From a bacterium M00.F.Ca.ET.205.01.1.1 (lineage in GTDB: Bacteria > Pseudomonadota > Alphaproteobacteria > Rhizobiales > Rhizobiaceae), in NCBI GenBank assembly GCA_004791255.1, contig SRUQ01000008.1:265484-329483 (forward strand): 64,000 bases of DNA. The letters run 5' to 3'. A program made the translations under genes and the position numbers. Shown here one piece after another: positions 17,692 to 27,811 of this stretch. Below the pieces are notes generated by a model, which had not been told where the DNA came from, made no database searches, and saw nothing but the letters and a program-made list of their open reading frames with translations. The first letter of the stretch is position 1. Every line of letters starts with the position of its first letter.

Positions 17692-19051
17692 GCGTCTTGC
17701 GGCTCACACGCGCCCAGGCCGGCAGCCAGTCTCCATGAGCTGAGAGAAGATCATCGACCAGGGACCAGATCTGGTCGAGGTCGAGTTCGGCCGCGGTGTG
17801 CGGGTCCATCATCGCGGCGTGATAGATGTGGTCGCGATTCTCGGTCATCAGCGCCCGCACCGTCAGTTCCTGCACGTTGATGTTGGTGCGGATCAGCGCC
17901 GTCAATTGCGGCGGCAAGTCGCCGATATAGGTCGGCTGGATGCCGGACGCATCGACCAGGCACGGCACCTCGGCGGCGCAATCCTGGGGCAGCGAGGTGA
18001 TGCAGCCATTGTTGCGGACATTGCCGTAGATCACCGAGGGTTCGCCGGTCCAGACCGAGTTCATGATCGAGGAGGCATATTCCTTCGACTCCTCGACCTC
18101 GATGCGCTGGGCCGAGCGGTAGGCCTGTGCCTGGTCCTTCCAGCGCTCGATCTGCTCGATACAACGCTTGGGATATTCGTCGAGCGGAATGCCGTATTTC
18201 TCGATCAGATCGGGGCGGCCGTCCTTGATGAAATAGGGCGTGTATTCGGCGAAATGCTCCGAGCTTTCGGTGACGAAGTAACCGAGCCGGGTCAGCATCT
18301 CGTAGCGCACCTTGTTGGGGCAGCGCGGATTCCAGCCGGGCTTGGGGGCCCGGCCTTCGCGATAGGCGCGCACGAGGTCGGGATAGAGATCGCGGTAGGA
18401 GCCGTCCGGCTGCCGGTGCTCGAACTTGAGATAGAAGGCCATGTGGTTGATGCCGGCCGAGCGGTAGCGGATCTCGCCATAGGGAAGGTCGAGATCGTGC
18501 GCGAGTTCCATCGCCGTACCCTGCACCGAATGGCAGAGCCCGACCTGCTTGATATCAGGGTATTTCTCCGATATCGCCCAGGTGTTGATCGCCATCGGGT
18601 TGACGTATTGCAGCATGATCGCCTCCGGGCAGACGGCAAGCATGTCCTCACAGATCTTCCACAGATGCGGCACGGTCCGGAGGCCGCGCATGATGCCGCC
18701 GACGCCGAGCGTGTCGGCGATGGTCTGGCGCAACCCGTATTTCTTCGGCACCTCGAAATCGGTGACCGTGCAAGGCTCGTAGCCGCCAATCTGGAAGGCG
18801 ACGACGACGAAGTCGGCGCCGGCAAGCGCCTTGCGCTGATCCGAATAGGCCTCGGCCTTCGCCTTGACGCCGAGCGTTGCGATCAGCTTGTTGACGACGA
18901 TTGCGCTCTCTTCCAGCCGCTGCGGGTTGATGTCCATCAGCGCGATCGTCGCGCCTGAAAGGGCCGGCCGCTGCAGCACATCGCCGACGATGTTCTTCAT
19001 GAACACCGTCGATCCGGCGCCGATGAAAGTGATCTTGGGATTTCTTGCCAC
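17681..19051 (-). CDS. agaL2: GH4 alpha-galactosidase/alpha-glucosidase, last gene of agp operon
   Basis: A 456-residue glycoside hydrolase family 4 enzyme, NAD- and Mn-dependent. The N-terminus KITFIGAGSTVF is the NAD-binding Rossmann loop, YVNPMAINTWA and VGLCHSVQG hold the Asn and the metal-binding Cys and His, and AGINHMAFYL supplies a second His. GGAGG precedes GTG 19051, which I prefer to the ATG at 19066 because that site overlaps the ribosome sequence. It ends the alpha-galactoside operon, 20 bases after the ABC ATPase gene. Cytoplasmic hydrolysis of melibiose or raffinose-type sugars is expected; the symbol follows the S. meliloti agp cluster layout. Confidence 0.9.
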   Translation of the reverse strand: MARNPKITFIGAGSTVFMKNIVGDVLQRPALSGATIALMDINPQRLEESAIVVNKLIATLGVKAKAEAYSDQRKALAGADFVVVAFQIGGYEPCTVTDFEVPKKYGLRQTIADTLGVGGIMRGLRTVPHLWKICEDMLAVCPEAIMLQYVNPMAINTWAISEKYPDIKQVGLCHSVQGTAMELAHDLDLPYGEIRYRSAGINHMAFYLKFEHRQPDGSYRDLYPDLVRAYREGRAPKPGWNPRCPNKVRYEMLTRLGYFVTESSEHFAEYTPYFIKDGRPDLIEKYGIPLDEYPKRCIEQIERWKDQAQAYRSAQRIEVEESKEYASSIMNSVWTGEPSVIYGNVRNNGCITSLPQDCAAEVPCLVDASGIQPTYIGDLPPQLTALIRTNINVQELTVRALMTENRDHIYHAAMMDPHTAAELDLDQIWSLVDDLLSAHGDWLPAWARVSRKTQAA

Positions 19052-19071
19052 GCTAACCTCCGGCATAAGTT

Positions 19072-20739
<1,668 letters not shown>

Positions 20740-20749
20740 CCCGGCCACC

Positions 20750-21892
20750 TCAATAAGGATCGACGGCATCGCGCAGGCCGTCACCCAGCGCGTTGAAGGC
20801 AAAGACGGTGACCAGCACGAAGCCGACCGGCGACAGGATCCAGGGATAGGTGCCGATGACCGAATAGGTCGCGGTGTCCTGCAGCATCAGGCCCCATGAG
20901 ATCAGCGGCGGCTTGACGGCGAAGCCGAGGAACCCAAGGAAGGATTCCAGAAGCACCACCGTCGGGATGGCCAGAGTGACCGCAACGATCACATGGCTCA
21001 TCACATTGGGGAAGATGTGTTGCATGATGATGCGCCGGTCGGTGGCGCCGACCGCCATGGCGGCGCGCACATACTCGATCCGTGCCAGCGCCAGCGTCTT
21101 GCCGCGCACCTCGCGCGACATCTGCGCCCAGCCGAGCGCCGACATGACGATGATGACGAAGGCCAGGAAGACGTTGGTCGGCGCGGTGACCGGGATCAGC
21201 GTCGTCAGCGCCAGATAGAGCGGCAGTTGCGGGAAGGCGAGCACCAGTTCGACGAAGCGCTGCATCCAGATATCGAAGCGGCCGCCGAAATAGCCGGAGA
21301 CCATGCCGACGGTCGTGCCGATGACGGTGATGATGAAGACCACCGTCAGCGCGATCATCAGCGAGACGCGCGAACCGTGGATGGCGCGCGACAGCACGTC
21401 GCGGCCGAACTTGTCGGTACCAAGGAAATGCACCGGCTGGCCGTCCATCGAGGCGAAGAAATGGCGGCTTGCCGGGATGAGGCCGAGGAGCTTGTAAGGC
21501 GCGCCTTCGACGAAGAAACCGAGCAGCCTTGGATGGTCGTAGTCGGGCCCGACGATGGGCTGGAAGGTGACCGGGTCGAGATCGGTGGAATCGGCGAGCG
21601 CATAGACCCTCGGCCGGGCGACGAAATTGCCGTCCTTGTCGTGGAAAGCAGGCATCTGTGGCGGCGCGAAACCGACATCCGTCGCCTTCGGATCCATCGG
21701 CGCCAGAAACTCGGCGAACACGGCCATCAGGAGCAGCAGCACGACCAGGCAGAGCCCGGCCATGCCGGTCCAGGAACGCCTCAGCCGGCGCCAGACGAGC
21801 GCGATGTAGCTCTCATTGCCGCGCGCGGGCTTGCTTGCGCTTTCCTCGGCAGGCAGCGGCAGCGGCGGCGGCGTTGTGTCGAAAGCCAGCAT
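20750..21892 (-). CDS. agpC: ABC transporter permease (OppC-like), alpha-galactoside uptake
   Basis: A 380-residue inner-membrane permease. After a cytoplasmic Pro-rich start and the first helix (GLCLVVLLLLMAVFAEFL), a periplasmic loop of about 110 residues leads to LGTDKFGRDVLSRAIHGSR, the OppC/DppC signature, then five more hydrophobic segments. The EAA-like loop VRAAMAVGATDRRIIMQHIFPN contacts the ATPase. Its ATG follows the agpB stop directly (TAGATG), so the two are coupled. Confidence 0.94.
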   Translation of the reverse strand: MLAFDTTPPPLPLPAEESASKPARGNESYIALVWRRLRRSWTGMAGLCLVVLLLLMAVFAEFLAPMDPKATDVGFAPPQMPAFHDKDGNFVARPRVYALADSTDLDPVTFQPIVGPDYDHPRLLGFFVEGAPYKLLGLIPASRHFFASMDGQPVHFLGTDKFGRDVLSRAIHGSRVSLMIALTVVFIITVIGTTVGMVSGYFGGRFDIWMQRFVELVLAFPQLPLYLALTTLIPVTAPTNVFLAFVIIVMSALGWAQMSREVRGKTLALARIEYVRAAMAVGATDRRIIMQHIFPNVMSHVIVAVTLAIPTVVLLESFLGFLGFAVKPPLISWGLMLQDTATYSVIGTYPWILSPVGFVLVTVFAFNALGDGLRDAVDPY

Positions 21893-22900
21893 CTAGCCCT
21901 CCCCGAACTGGCGCACGCGTGGATCGAGCAAGGCGAGCAGCATGTCGGCGATGATGTTGCCGACGATCAGCGTCGCCGACAGCACCATCATGAAGGTGGC
22001 GGTGACATAGACGTCGCCGACGGCCATCGAGCCGACGATCGCCGGGCCGACGGTGGGCAACGCGAAGATGATTGCCGTCTCGATCTCGCCGGTGAGCATG
22101 TAGGGCAGCACCACGCCCTGATACATGACCAGCGGATGCAGCGCATTGGGCACGGCATGGCGCATGACGACGGCGCTTCCGGTCAGCCCCTTGGCCTTGG
22201 CCGTCTCGACATATTGCGCGTTCAGCGTGTCCAGCAGGTTTCCGCGCATGACGCGCATATTGTAGGCAAGGCCGCCGAAAGTGGCGATCGCCACCACCGG
22301 CCAGACATGCTTGACCAGGTCGACGAACTTGCCCCACGACCATGGCGCGCCGCCATATTGCGGCGAGAAGAACGAACCGATCTCCGACACGTTGAACTGG
22401 AAGACAAGGAGATAGACGATGATCAGCGCCATCAGGAAGCGCGGCACCGTCATGCCGAGGAAGGAAATGGCCGACAGCGTCGAGTCGATCCAGGTGTATT
22501 GCCGGGTCGCCGCCCAGATGCCGAAGGTGATGCCCAGCACCGAGGCGAGCAGGTGGCAGACCAGCGCCAGAAGCAAGGTGCGCGGCAGGCGCTCGCCGAC
22601 CACATCGGCGACCGGCTTGTTGTAATAGAGGCTGTAGCCGAAATCGCCGCGGGTGACGATGCCACCGATCCAGTTGAGATACTGGACGGGCAGCGGCTTA
22701 TCGAGGCCATGCTCGATGCGGTAGGCGTTGGCCTGCGCATCGGCCTCGGCGAAGGAGGCGCCACCCTGATTGATCAGCTGCGAGCGGATGTAGTCGGCAT
22801 AGTCGCCCGGCGGCGCCTGGATGATGGCGAAGGTGACCAGGCTGAGGATGGCGAGGACCGGGATTGCCGACGCTATGCGCATGAGCAGGAATCGCAGCAT
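21893..22900 (-). CDS. agpB: ABC transporter permease (OppB-like), alpha-galactoside uptake
   Basis: A 335-residue inner-membrane permease starting MLRFLLMRIASAIPVLAIL, a typical OppB/DppB N-terminal helix. RGDFGYSLYYNKPV and about six membrane segments follow, with the ATPase-contact loop YVETAKAKGLTGSAVVMRHAVPN. It pairs with AgpC to form the channel. It is separated from the binding-protein gene agpA by 115 bases containing a strong stem-loop, and ends in contact with agpC. Confidence 0.94.
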   Translation of the reverse strand: MLRFLLMRIASAIPVLAILSLVTFAIIQAPPGDYADYIRSQLINQGGASFAEADAQANAYRIEHGLDKPLPVQYLNWIGGIVTRGDFGYSLYYNKPVADVVGERLPRTLLLALVCHLLASVLGITFGIWAATRQYTWIDSTLSAISFLGMTVPRFLMALIIVYLLVFQFNVSEIGSFFSPQYGGAPWSWGKFVDLVKHVWPVVAIATFGGLAYNMRVMRGNLLDTLNAQYVETAKAKGLTGSAVVMRHAVPNALHPLVMYQGVVLPYMLTGEIETAIIFALPTVGPAIVGSMAVGDVYVTATFMMVLSATLIVGNIIADMLLALLDPRVRQFGEG

Positions 22901-22963
22901 CGGACGGTCTCATTCCTTGTCTCGCCGATCGCACCGTTCCGGTGCATGCGGAGGTTGGCTTTG

Positions 22964-22990
22964 TCCGGCCGCGCCAGCGGCGCGGCCGGA
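22964..22990 (-). promoter_or_regulatory. Strong stem-loop between agpA and agpB
   Basis: A perfect 12-bp stem TCCGGCCGCGCC/GGCGCGGCCGGA around a three-base loop, 26 bases after the agpA stop. A smaller GCACC/GGTGC hairpin is at 22931-22945. Such structures between a binding-protein gene and its permease genes usually protect or attenuate the transcript so that the binding protein is made in excess; no T-run is present. Confidence 0.7.
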
Positions 22991-23015
22991 GTTCTCTCGT
23001 CAGGGGAGGTAAACC

Positions 23016-25097
23016 TTACATCGGACCCTTGTCACCCGGTTTGCCGGGAAGCTCCTGCGGGAACAATTCATACTTGGCCTGCTTGTCGGCCGCCACGAAC
23101 ACCCGTTCGCGGACAATCGAATCCTCGGCCCAGTTGAACATGAAGATCGGCGTTCCCTGCGGGATGTTGGAGAAGCGCTTGTTGACGATCAGCGCGCCCG
23201 GATATTCCGTCAGGCCGACATTGTAGACGTGCTCGGTCGAGATCTTCTGGAAGTCTCTCATCAGGCTGGCGCGCTGATCGTTGTCCTGCGTCGAGACGAA
23301 CTTGTTGACGATGTCGACGAGGTCCTTCTCGAACGGCATCAGGTCGACTTCGCCGCTTTCCGGAGCGCGATGGTTCCAGCTGGTCTTCGGACCGACCGGG
23401 GCGAGCTGCTCGGTGTTCTGCACCACCGACGTCAGTTCCTGGTCGTTGCGCCTGATCAGCCAGTCGAAGCGACCGGAATATTGCGAGGCGTCGCGCTGGG
23501 TGCCGTTGAGCCCATTGAGCACGACGCGAAGCCCGAGCTTTTCCATCTGGGCGACGACGCCTTCGGCGAGGCTCTTGTCGGTCGTATAGTCGTTGTTGAC
23601 CAGCATGACGATCTCGACGTTCTTGCCGCCGGCGGTGCCGGCCGGGAAGTTCACGATGCCGTCGCCGTCTGTATCCTTGAGGCCGGCCTTGGCGAGCTCG
23701 GCCTTGGCGCCCTCGATATCGAAGGGGTAGTAGACGGTCGATTTGCGGTCATAGAAGCTGGTGCCCGACGAGAGCCCGCCAGGGTAGATGGCGGTGAACG
23801 GGCCCTTGACGAGCGAGTCACCTAGCGCCTTGCGGTCGAGCGCCATGGTGACGCCCTTGCGGAAATCCTCGTTGCGGTTCAACTCGCGGACCGCCTGGCT
23901 GCGCTCGTCCGGATTGCCCCAGCCATTGGCGGAGAAATTCAGGCGTAGATTGTAGCCGATCAGACGCGGGCCGAAGGCGAGCCTGGCCGGCGCATTTGCC
24001 TCCGCCGCGCGCTTCAGCGAGGCGACGAAGTTTTCCGGCTGCTCCAGGTTGGAGAAGTCGGCCGAGCCGGCTACCGCCTGGACGTCGCGGTCGGCCCAGG
24101 TCGACAGCTTGTATTGCAGCTCGTTGAGATAGGGCAGCTGATTGCCCTTCTCGTCGACCTTCCAGTAGTAAGGATTGCGGCGCAGGACGATGATATCGTC
24201 CGCCCGGTATTCGACGGGCACCCAGGCGCCCATCACCGGCATGTTCATATATTCCGGCGGGAAGGCGTTCTTGAACTGGTCGTAGGTGTTCTTCGAATAT
24301 TTCGGGTGCTGGGGCTTCAATATGTGCGCGGGGCCGGGGCAGAAGGTGCCGTAGGCCATGGCGTAGAGATATTGTTTGGGGAAGGCTTCCTTGAAGGTCC
24401 ACTCCACGGTGTAGTCGTCGATCTTCTTCAGCGTCGTGCCGACGCCGAAGGTTTCCTGCGTCGCGCCGTTAAGCGGCGACACGTTGGGGTCGACGACCTC
24501 GTCGTCCCAGTAGAACATCACGTCATCGGCATTGAAGGCGACGCCATCGGACCATTTGGCGCCTTCGACCAGATGCATGGTCAGCTTGTGGCCGTCGGCC
24601 GACCAGTCCCAGCTTTTGGCCAGGTTCGGCAGTGGCTCGGTGTCCTTGGCCTCGACCTGGAACAGCGGCGCGGTGCGCGTCAGGCATTCGGAAAGGCCGA
24701 TATCGATGCCGCCCCAGCCTTGCGTCTGGCCGGCGCCGTAGTTCCAGCCTTCCGGCCGGCCGCCGATGACATGGCGCATGGTGTCGCCATAGACGCCGAT
24801 GCCATCAGGCATGTTGGCAGTCTTGAAGACCAGCGGCTCCTTCGGCAGCCTTTCCTGGACCGGCGGCAGCTTGCCGGTCTTGACGTATTTCTCGGTGACC
24901 CAGTCGGGCTCGTGATACTGCGGCAGCGCCTTGAATTCGAGGATGGAATCACGCGGCACGTAGCTGATCTTGCCTTCGGCCGGGAACGTTGCCGGCTCCG
25001 GCGGGACTGTCGGTTCGGACGCGAAAGCGTTGAGCGCCACAACCGAGACGCTCAGCGCCAGTCCGGCGGCAATGCCAATTCTGCACAAATTTCTCAT
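23016..25097 (-). CDS. agpA: Periplasmic alpha-galactoside-binding protein (SBP family 5)
   Basis: A 693-residue solute-binding protein of the dipeptide (family 5) type. The signal peptide MRNLCRIGIAAGLALSVSVVALNAFAS leads into a long mature domain with SBP_bac_5 features such as LAKSWDWSADGHKLTMHLVEGAKWSDG and FRKGVTMALDRKALGDSL. It is longer than typical OppA/DppA (about 540), as known for AgpA-like sugar binders. It lies between agaL1 and the permease genes. The function comes from operon context and overall resemblance; the ligand is inferred. Confidence 0.9.
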   Translation of the reverse strand: MRNLCRIGIAAGLALSVSVVALNAFASEPTVPPEPATFPAEGKISYVPRDSILEFKALPQYHEPDWVTEKYVKTGKLPPVQERLPKEPLVFKTANMPDGIGVYGDTMRHVIGGRPEGWNYGAGQTQGWGGIDIGLSECLTRTAPLFQVEAKDTEPLPNLAKSWDWSADGHKLTMHLVEGAKWSDGVAFNADDVMFYWDDEVVDPNVSPLNGATQETFGVGTTLKKIDDYTVEWTFKEAFPKQYLYAMAYGTFCPGPAHILKPQHPKYSKNTYDQFKNAFPPEYMNMPVMGAWVPVEYRADDIIVLRRNPYYWKVDEKGNQLPYLNELQYKLSTWADRDVQAVAGSADFSNLEQPENFVASLKRAAEANAPARLAFGPRLIGYNLRLNFSANGWGNPDERSQAVRELNRNEDFRKGVTMALDRKALGDSLVKGPFTAIYPGGLSSGTSFYDRKSTVYYPFDIEGAKAELAKAGLKDTDGDGIVNFPAGTAGGKNVEIVMLVNNDYTTDKSLAEGVVAQMEKLGLRVVLNGLNGTQRDASQYSGRFDWLIRRNDQELTSVVQNTEQLAPVGPKTSWNHRAPESGEVDLMPFEKDLVDIVNKFVSTQDNDQRASLMRDFQKISTEHVYNVGLTEYPGALIVNKRFSNIPQGTPIFMFNWAEDSIVRERVFVAADKQAKYELFPQELPGKPGDKGPM

Positions 25098-25205
25098 TCC
25101 GTTCTCCTCCCTTATGTCTGGACGTCTGCTTGCTGCCCGCCTTGTTTCAGGGGCGGCTGATCGCGACGAACCGGCCTCCCGCCGGTCCGCCCGCGGGGCG
25201 AAATC

Positions 25206-26672
25206 TCAGCCGGCCTGTTTCAATGCCGCCTTTTCGGCGCGCAATTCCTCGATCGAGCGCACGCTTCTGCGCGCCGCGCCCGCCCAGTCGCGGGTCTTGA
25301 CCGCGGATTTCGAAAGCCGATCTTTTGCCGCCGGAACCGCATCGGCGTATTGCGGCAGCCATTGGGCCTGGGCGACGACCATCTCGTCCACCATCTGCCA
25401 GACTTCCTCGGGCGTCGACACCGCGCCGACCAGCGGGTCGTGCAGCACGGCGAGCTTCAGGAGATCGATGTCGCCCGATATCGCGGCATGCACCGACATG
25501 CGCTGGACGTTGATGGAGGAAATGCAGGTGGCCGCGCACGCTTCCGGCAGCGTGATGCCGGCGGCCATGTTGATGCCGAAGCGGTCGACGAAGCCGGGCG
25601 ATTCGATGATGGCGTCCTGCGGCAGGTTGGTGATCACGCCGGCGTTCTTGACGTTGAAGTGGCCGCGATAGACGCGATTGGTCTCCAGCGCCTCCAAAAT
25701 GTGGCTGGCATGCTCATTGGAACGCTTGGCGGGGTCGATCGGCTTCGAGGCCGCTTCGAGGAATTGCGGATATTCCGTCTCGAACCAGTTGCGGGTTTCG
25801 GTCGAGTAGCGGAGATAGCCGCCGGTCTCGCCATGAATCCAGTCCGACATGTCGATCCAGCGGGTGATTTCGTCCGGCCGCTTGCGATACCAGGGCAGAT
25901 ATTCCGACAGATGGCCGTTGCTTTCGGTCGAATAGACGCCGAAGCGCTTCAGCACGTCGATGCGCAGCTTTTCCTGCTTGGAATAGACCGGATGCGCCTC
26001 GAAGGCGGCGACCAGCTCGTCCTTGCCGATGCTGCGGCCGTTCAGCCGCAGATCGATGAACCAGGTCTGGTGGTTGATCCCGGAACAGACATAATCGAGT
26101 TCGCCATGCGATTTTGCACCGAGAACTTCGGCGATCTGCTCAGCACCGTGCTGGACGCCGTGGCAAAGACCGACCGTGTCGACCTTGCCGTACTCGATCG
26201 CCGCCCAGGTGTTCATCGCCATCGGATTGGCGTAGTTGAGGAACTTCGCGTTGGTGTCGGCGACCTCGCGGATGTCCTTGCAGAAATCGAGGATCACCGG
26301 AATGTTGCGCTGGCCGTAGAGGATGCCGCCGGCGCAGATCGTGTCGCCGACGCACTGGTCGATGCCGTATTTCAGCGGAATCCTGATGTCGTCGGCATAG
26401 GCTTCGAGCCCGCCGACCCGGACGCAGCTGATGATATAGCGCGCCCCCTCGATAGCCTGCCGGCGATCGGTCGTTGCCGTCACTTTGGTCGGCAAATTGT
26501 TCGCCTCGACGATCCTGTCGAGGATCGCCTTGATCATTCCGAGATTGTGCTGGCTGACGTCGGTGAGCGCGAATTCGATATCCTTGAATTCCGGCACGCA
26601 CAAAATATCGGTGAACAGTTTCTTGGTGAATCCGACGCTGCCGGCACCAATAATAGCGATTTTGAAACTCAT
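25206..26672 (-). CDS. agaL1: GH4 alpha-galactosidase, first gene of agp operon
   Basis: A 488-residue GH4 enzyme and paralogue of the gene at 17681. ATG 26672 is preceded by GAGGTGAAGGT. Motifs are KIAIIGAGSVGF (NAD loop), NYANPMAMNTWA, TVGLCHGVQHG with the metal-binding Cys and His, and CSGINHQTWF. It would cleave alpha-galactosides in the cytoplasm by the NAD-dependent redox-elimination mechanism of family 4. As first gene of the operon it lies head to head with the AraC regulator; agpA follows after 108 bases. Confidence 0.92.
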   Translation of the reverse strand: MSFKIAIIGAGSVGFTKKLFTDILCVPEFKDIEFALTDVSQHNLGMIKAILDRIVEANNLPTKVTATTDRRQAIEGARYIISCVRVGGLEAYADDIRIPLKYGIDQCVGDTICAGGILYGQRNIPVILDFCKDIREVADTNAKFLNYANPMAMNTWAAIEYGKVDTVGLCHGVQHGAEQIAEVLGAKSHGELDYVCSGINHQTWFIDLRLNGRSIGKDELVAAFEAHPVYSKQEKLRIDVLKRFGVYSTESNGHLSEYLPWYRKRPDEITRWIDMSDWIHGETGGYLRYSTETRNWFETEYPQFLEAASKPIDPAKRSNEHASHILEALETNRVYRGHFNVKNAGVITNLPQDAIIESPGFVDRFGINMAAGITLPEACAATCISSINVQRMSVHAAISGDIDLLKLAVLHDPLVGAVSTPEEVWQMVDEMVVAQAQWLPQYADAVPAAKDRLSKSAVKTRDWAGAARRSVRSIEELRAEKAALKQAG

Positions 26673-26883
26673 CACCTTCACCTCGATCCAGTCGAATGCT
26701 AGGCAGGGATCAAAGAAGGAGAAAACAGCCACGCGCCTGACGACGCATGCCATTCAAGCCAGAATTCGGCTTTTTTTCCTCCCACGCGCTCCTCGGCCGC
26801 GGGTCTTCCGTGTTCTTCGAGGCTGATTATGCGCTTATTCGCGAGTGCCGCCAGAGAAGGATTATGCTTTCAAGGGTAATTTT
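26673..26883. promoter_or_regulatory. Divergent promoter region agaL1 / AraC regulator
   Basis: About 210 bases between two divergent starts, expected to hold the operon promoter and the AraC-type activator sites. I could not identify a convincing direct-repeat operator by eye. A short T-tract occurs near 26770. Confidence 0.4.
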
Positions 26884-27792
26884 GTGCTGCAGGATTTGAT
26901 CGCCAACGGACAGTCGATGCGAACGATCTCGCTGCCCCGCGGCCGCCAGCGCCTGCATGCCATGCCGACCAGCACGGGCTACGAGGTGCGGGAGGGCGAG
27001 ACCTACGACTGGGACGGGCGCAGGCGCGGCCAGACGCCGTTCACCGTGCTTCAACACACGATCAGCGGCACCGGCCGGCTGCGCTACGAGAACCGCGATT
27101 ACCGCCTGCAGAAGAACGACACGTTGCTGGTGCTGGTGCCGCACAACCATCGCTACTGGCTGGCCAGGGACGAGCGCTGGGAATATTTCTGGATCTCGAT
27201 GAATGGCGAGGAGGCGCTGCGCATCCACAAATCGATCATCGACGTCTCGGGACCGGTGTTACGGCTGCAGCCGGCGACGATCGACCATCTTGCCGATTGC
27301 AGCCTGCGCCTCATCAAGGGAGCGGCTTCGCCTGGCGCGGCTTCGGCGATCGCCTATGAGGCAGCGATGGCGCTCTATGACGATGTCTTCGGCTCGCACG
27401 CCTTCGCCGAAAAGCAGAGCGCCATGCAGCCGGTCATCGACCACATCAACGCCAATCTCGACAAGCCCTTGCCGGTGGCAGAGCTGGTGCAAATCAGCGG
27501 CCTCAGCCGGGCGCATTTCTCGCGCCGGTTCGCCGAGATCGAGGGCATCCCGCCGGCCGAATTCGTGCTGCAGCAACGGCTGCAGCGCGCGGCGAAGCTT
27601 TTGACGAAAGCCGATTTCCTGCCGGTGAAGGAAGTCGCCATCCTGTGCGGCTTCGAGGACCCGAACTATTTCTCCAAGGTCTTCCGCCGCCTCTACGGCA
27701 TTGCGCCCGGCCAGTTCCGCACCACCGGCATGTATGCCTCGATGAGGGTCCCGGCCAGGCGCGGCGTCAGAGCGTCAAACGACGAGACCTGA
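26884..27792 (+). CDS. agpT: AraC-family activator of the alpha-galactoside operon
   Basis: About 302 residues from GTG 26884, which has AAGGGT upstream; the frame continues to GTG 26845 and either could be used. The N-terminal cupin-like sensing domain spans about 20-150 (YEVREGETYDWDGRRRG, then RLQKNDTLLVLVPHNHRYW). The C-terminal AraC DNA-binding domain has two helix-turn-helices: PVAELVQISGLSRAHFSRRF and VKEVAILCGFEDPNYFSKVFRRLYG. By position divergent from agaL1 it should activate the operon in response to alpha-galactosides, as AgpT does in S. meliloti. Confidence 0.88.
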   Translation: MLQDLIANGQSMRTISLPRGRQRLHAMPTSTGYEVREGETYDWDGRRRGQTPFTVLQHTISGTGRLRYENRDYRLQKNDTLLVLVPHNHRYWLARDERWEYFWISMNGEEALRIHKSIIDVSGPVLRLQPATIDHLADCSLRLIKGAASPGAASAIAYEAAMALYDDVFGSHAFAEKQSAMQPVIDHINANLDKPLPVAELVQISGLSRAHFSRRFAEIEGIPPAEFVLQQRLQRAAKLLTKADFLPVKEVAILCGFEDPNYFSKVFRRLYGIAPGQFRTTGMYASMRVPARRGVRASNDET

Positions 27793-27811
27793 CGCCGCCT
27801 GTTCCTGGATA

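Noticed and set aside
20993..23137. 714-codon plus-strand open frame
   Set aside because: It lies antisense to the agpB/agpC permease genes; the sequence is His/Asp/Arg-rich with no fold, a GC-rich shadow.
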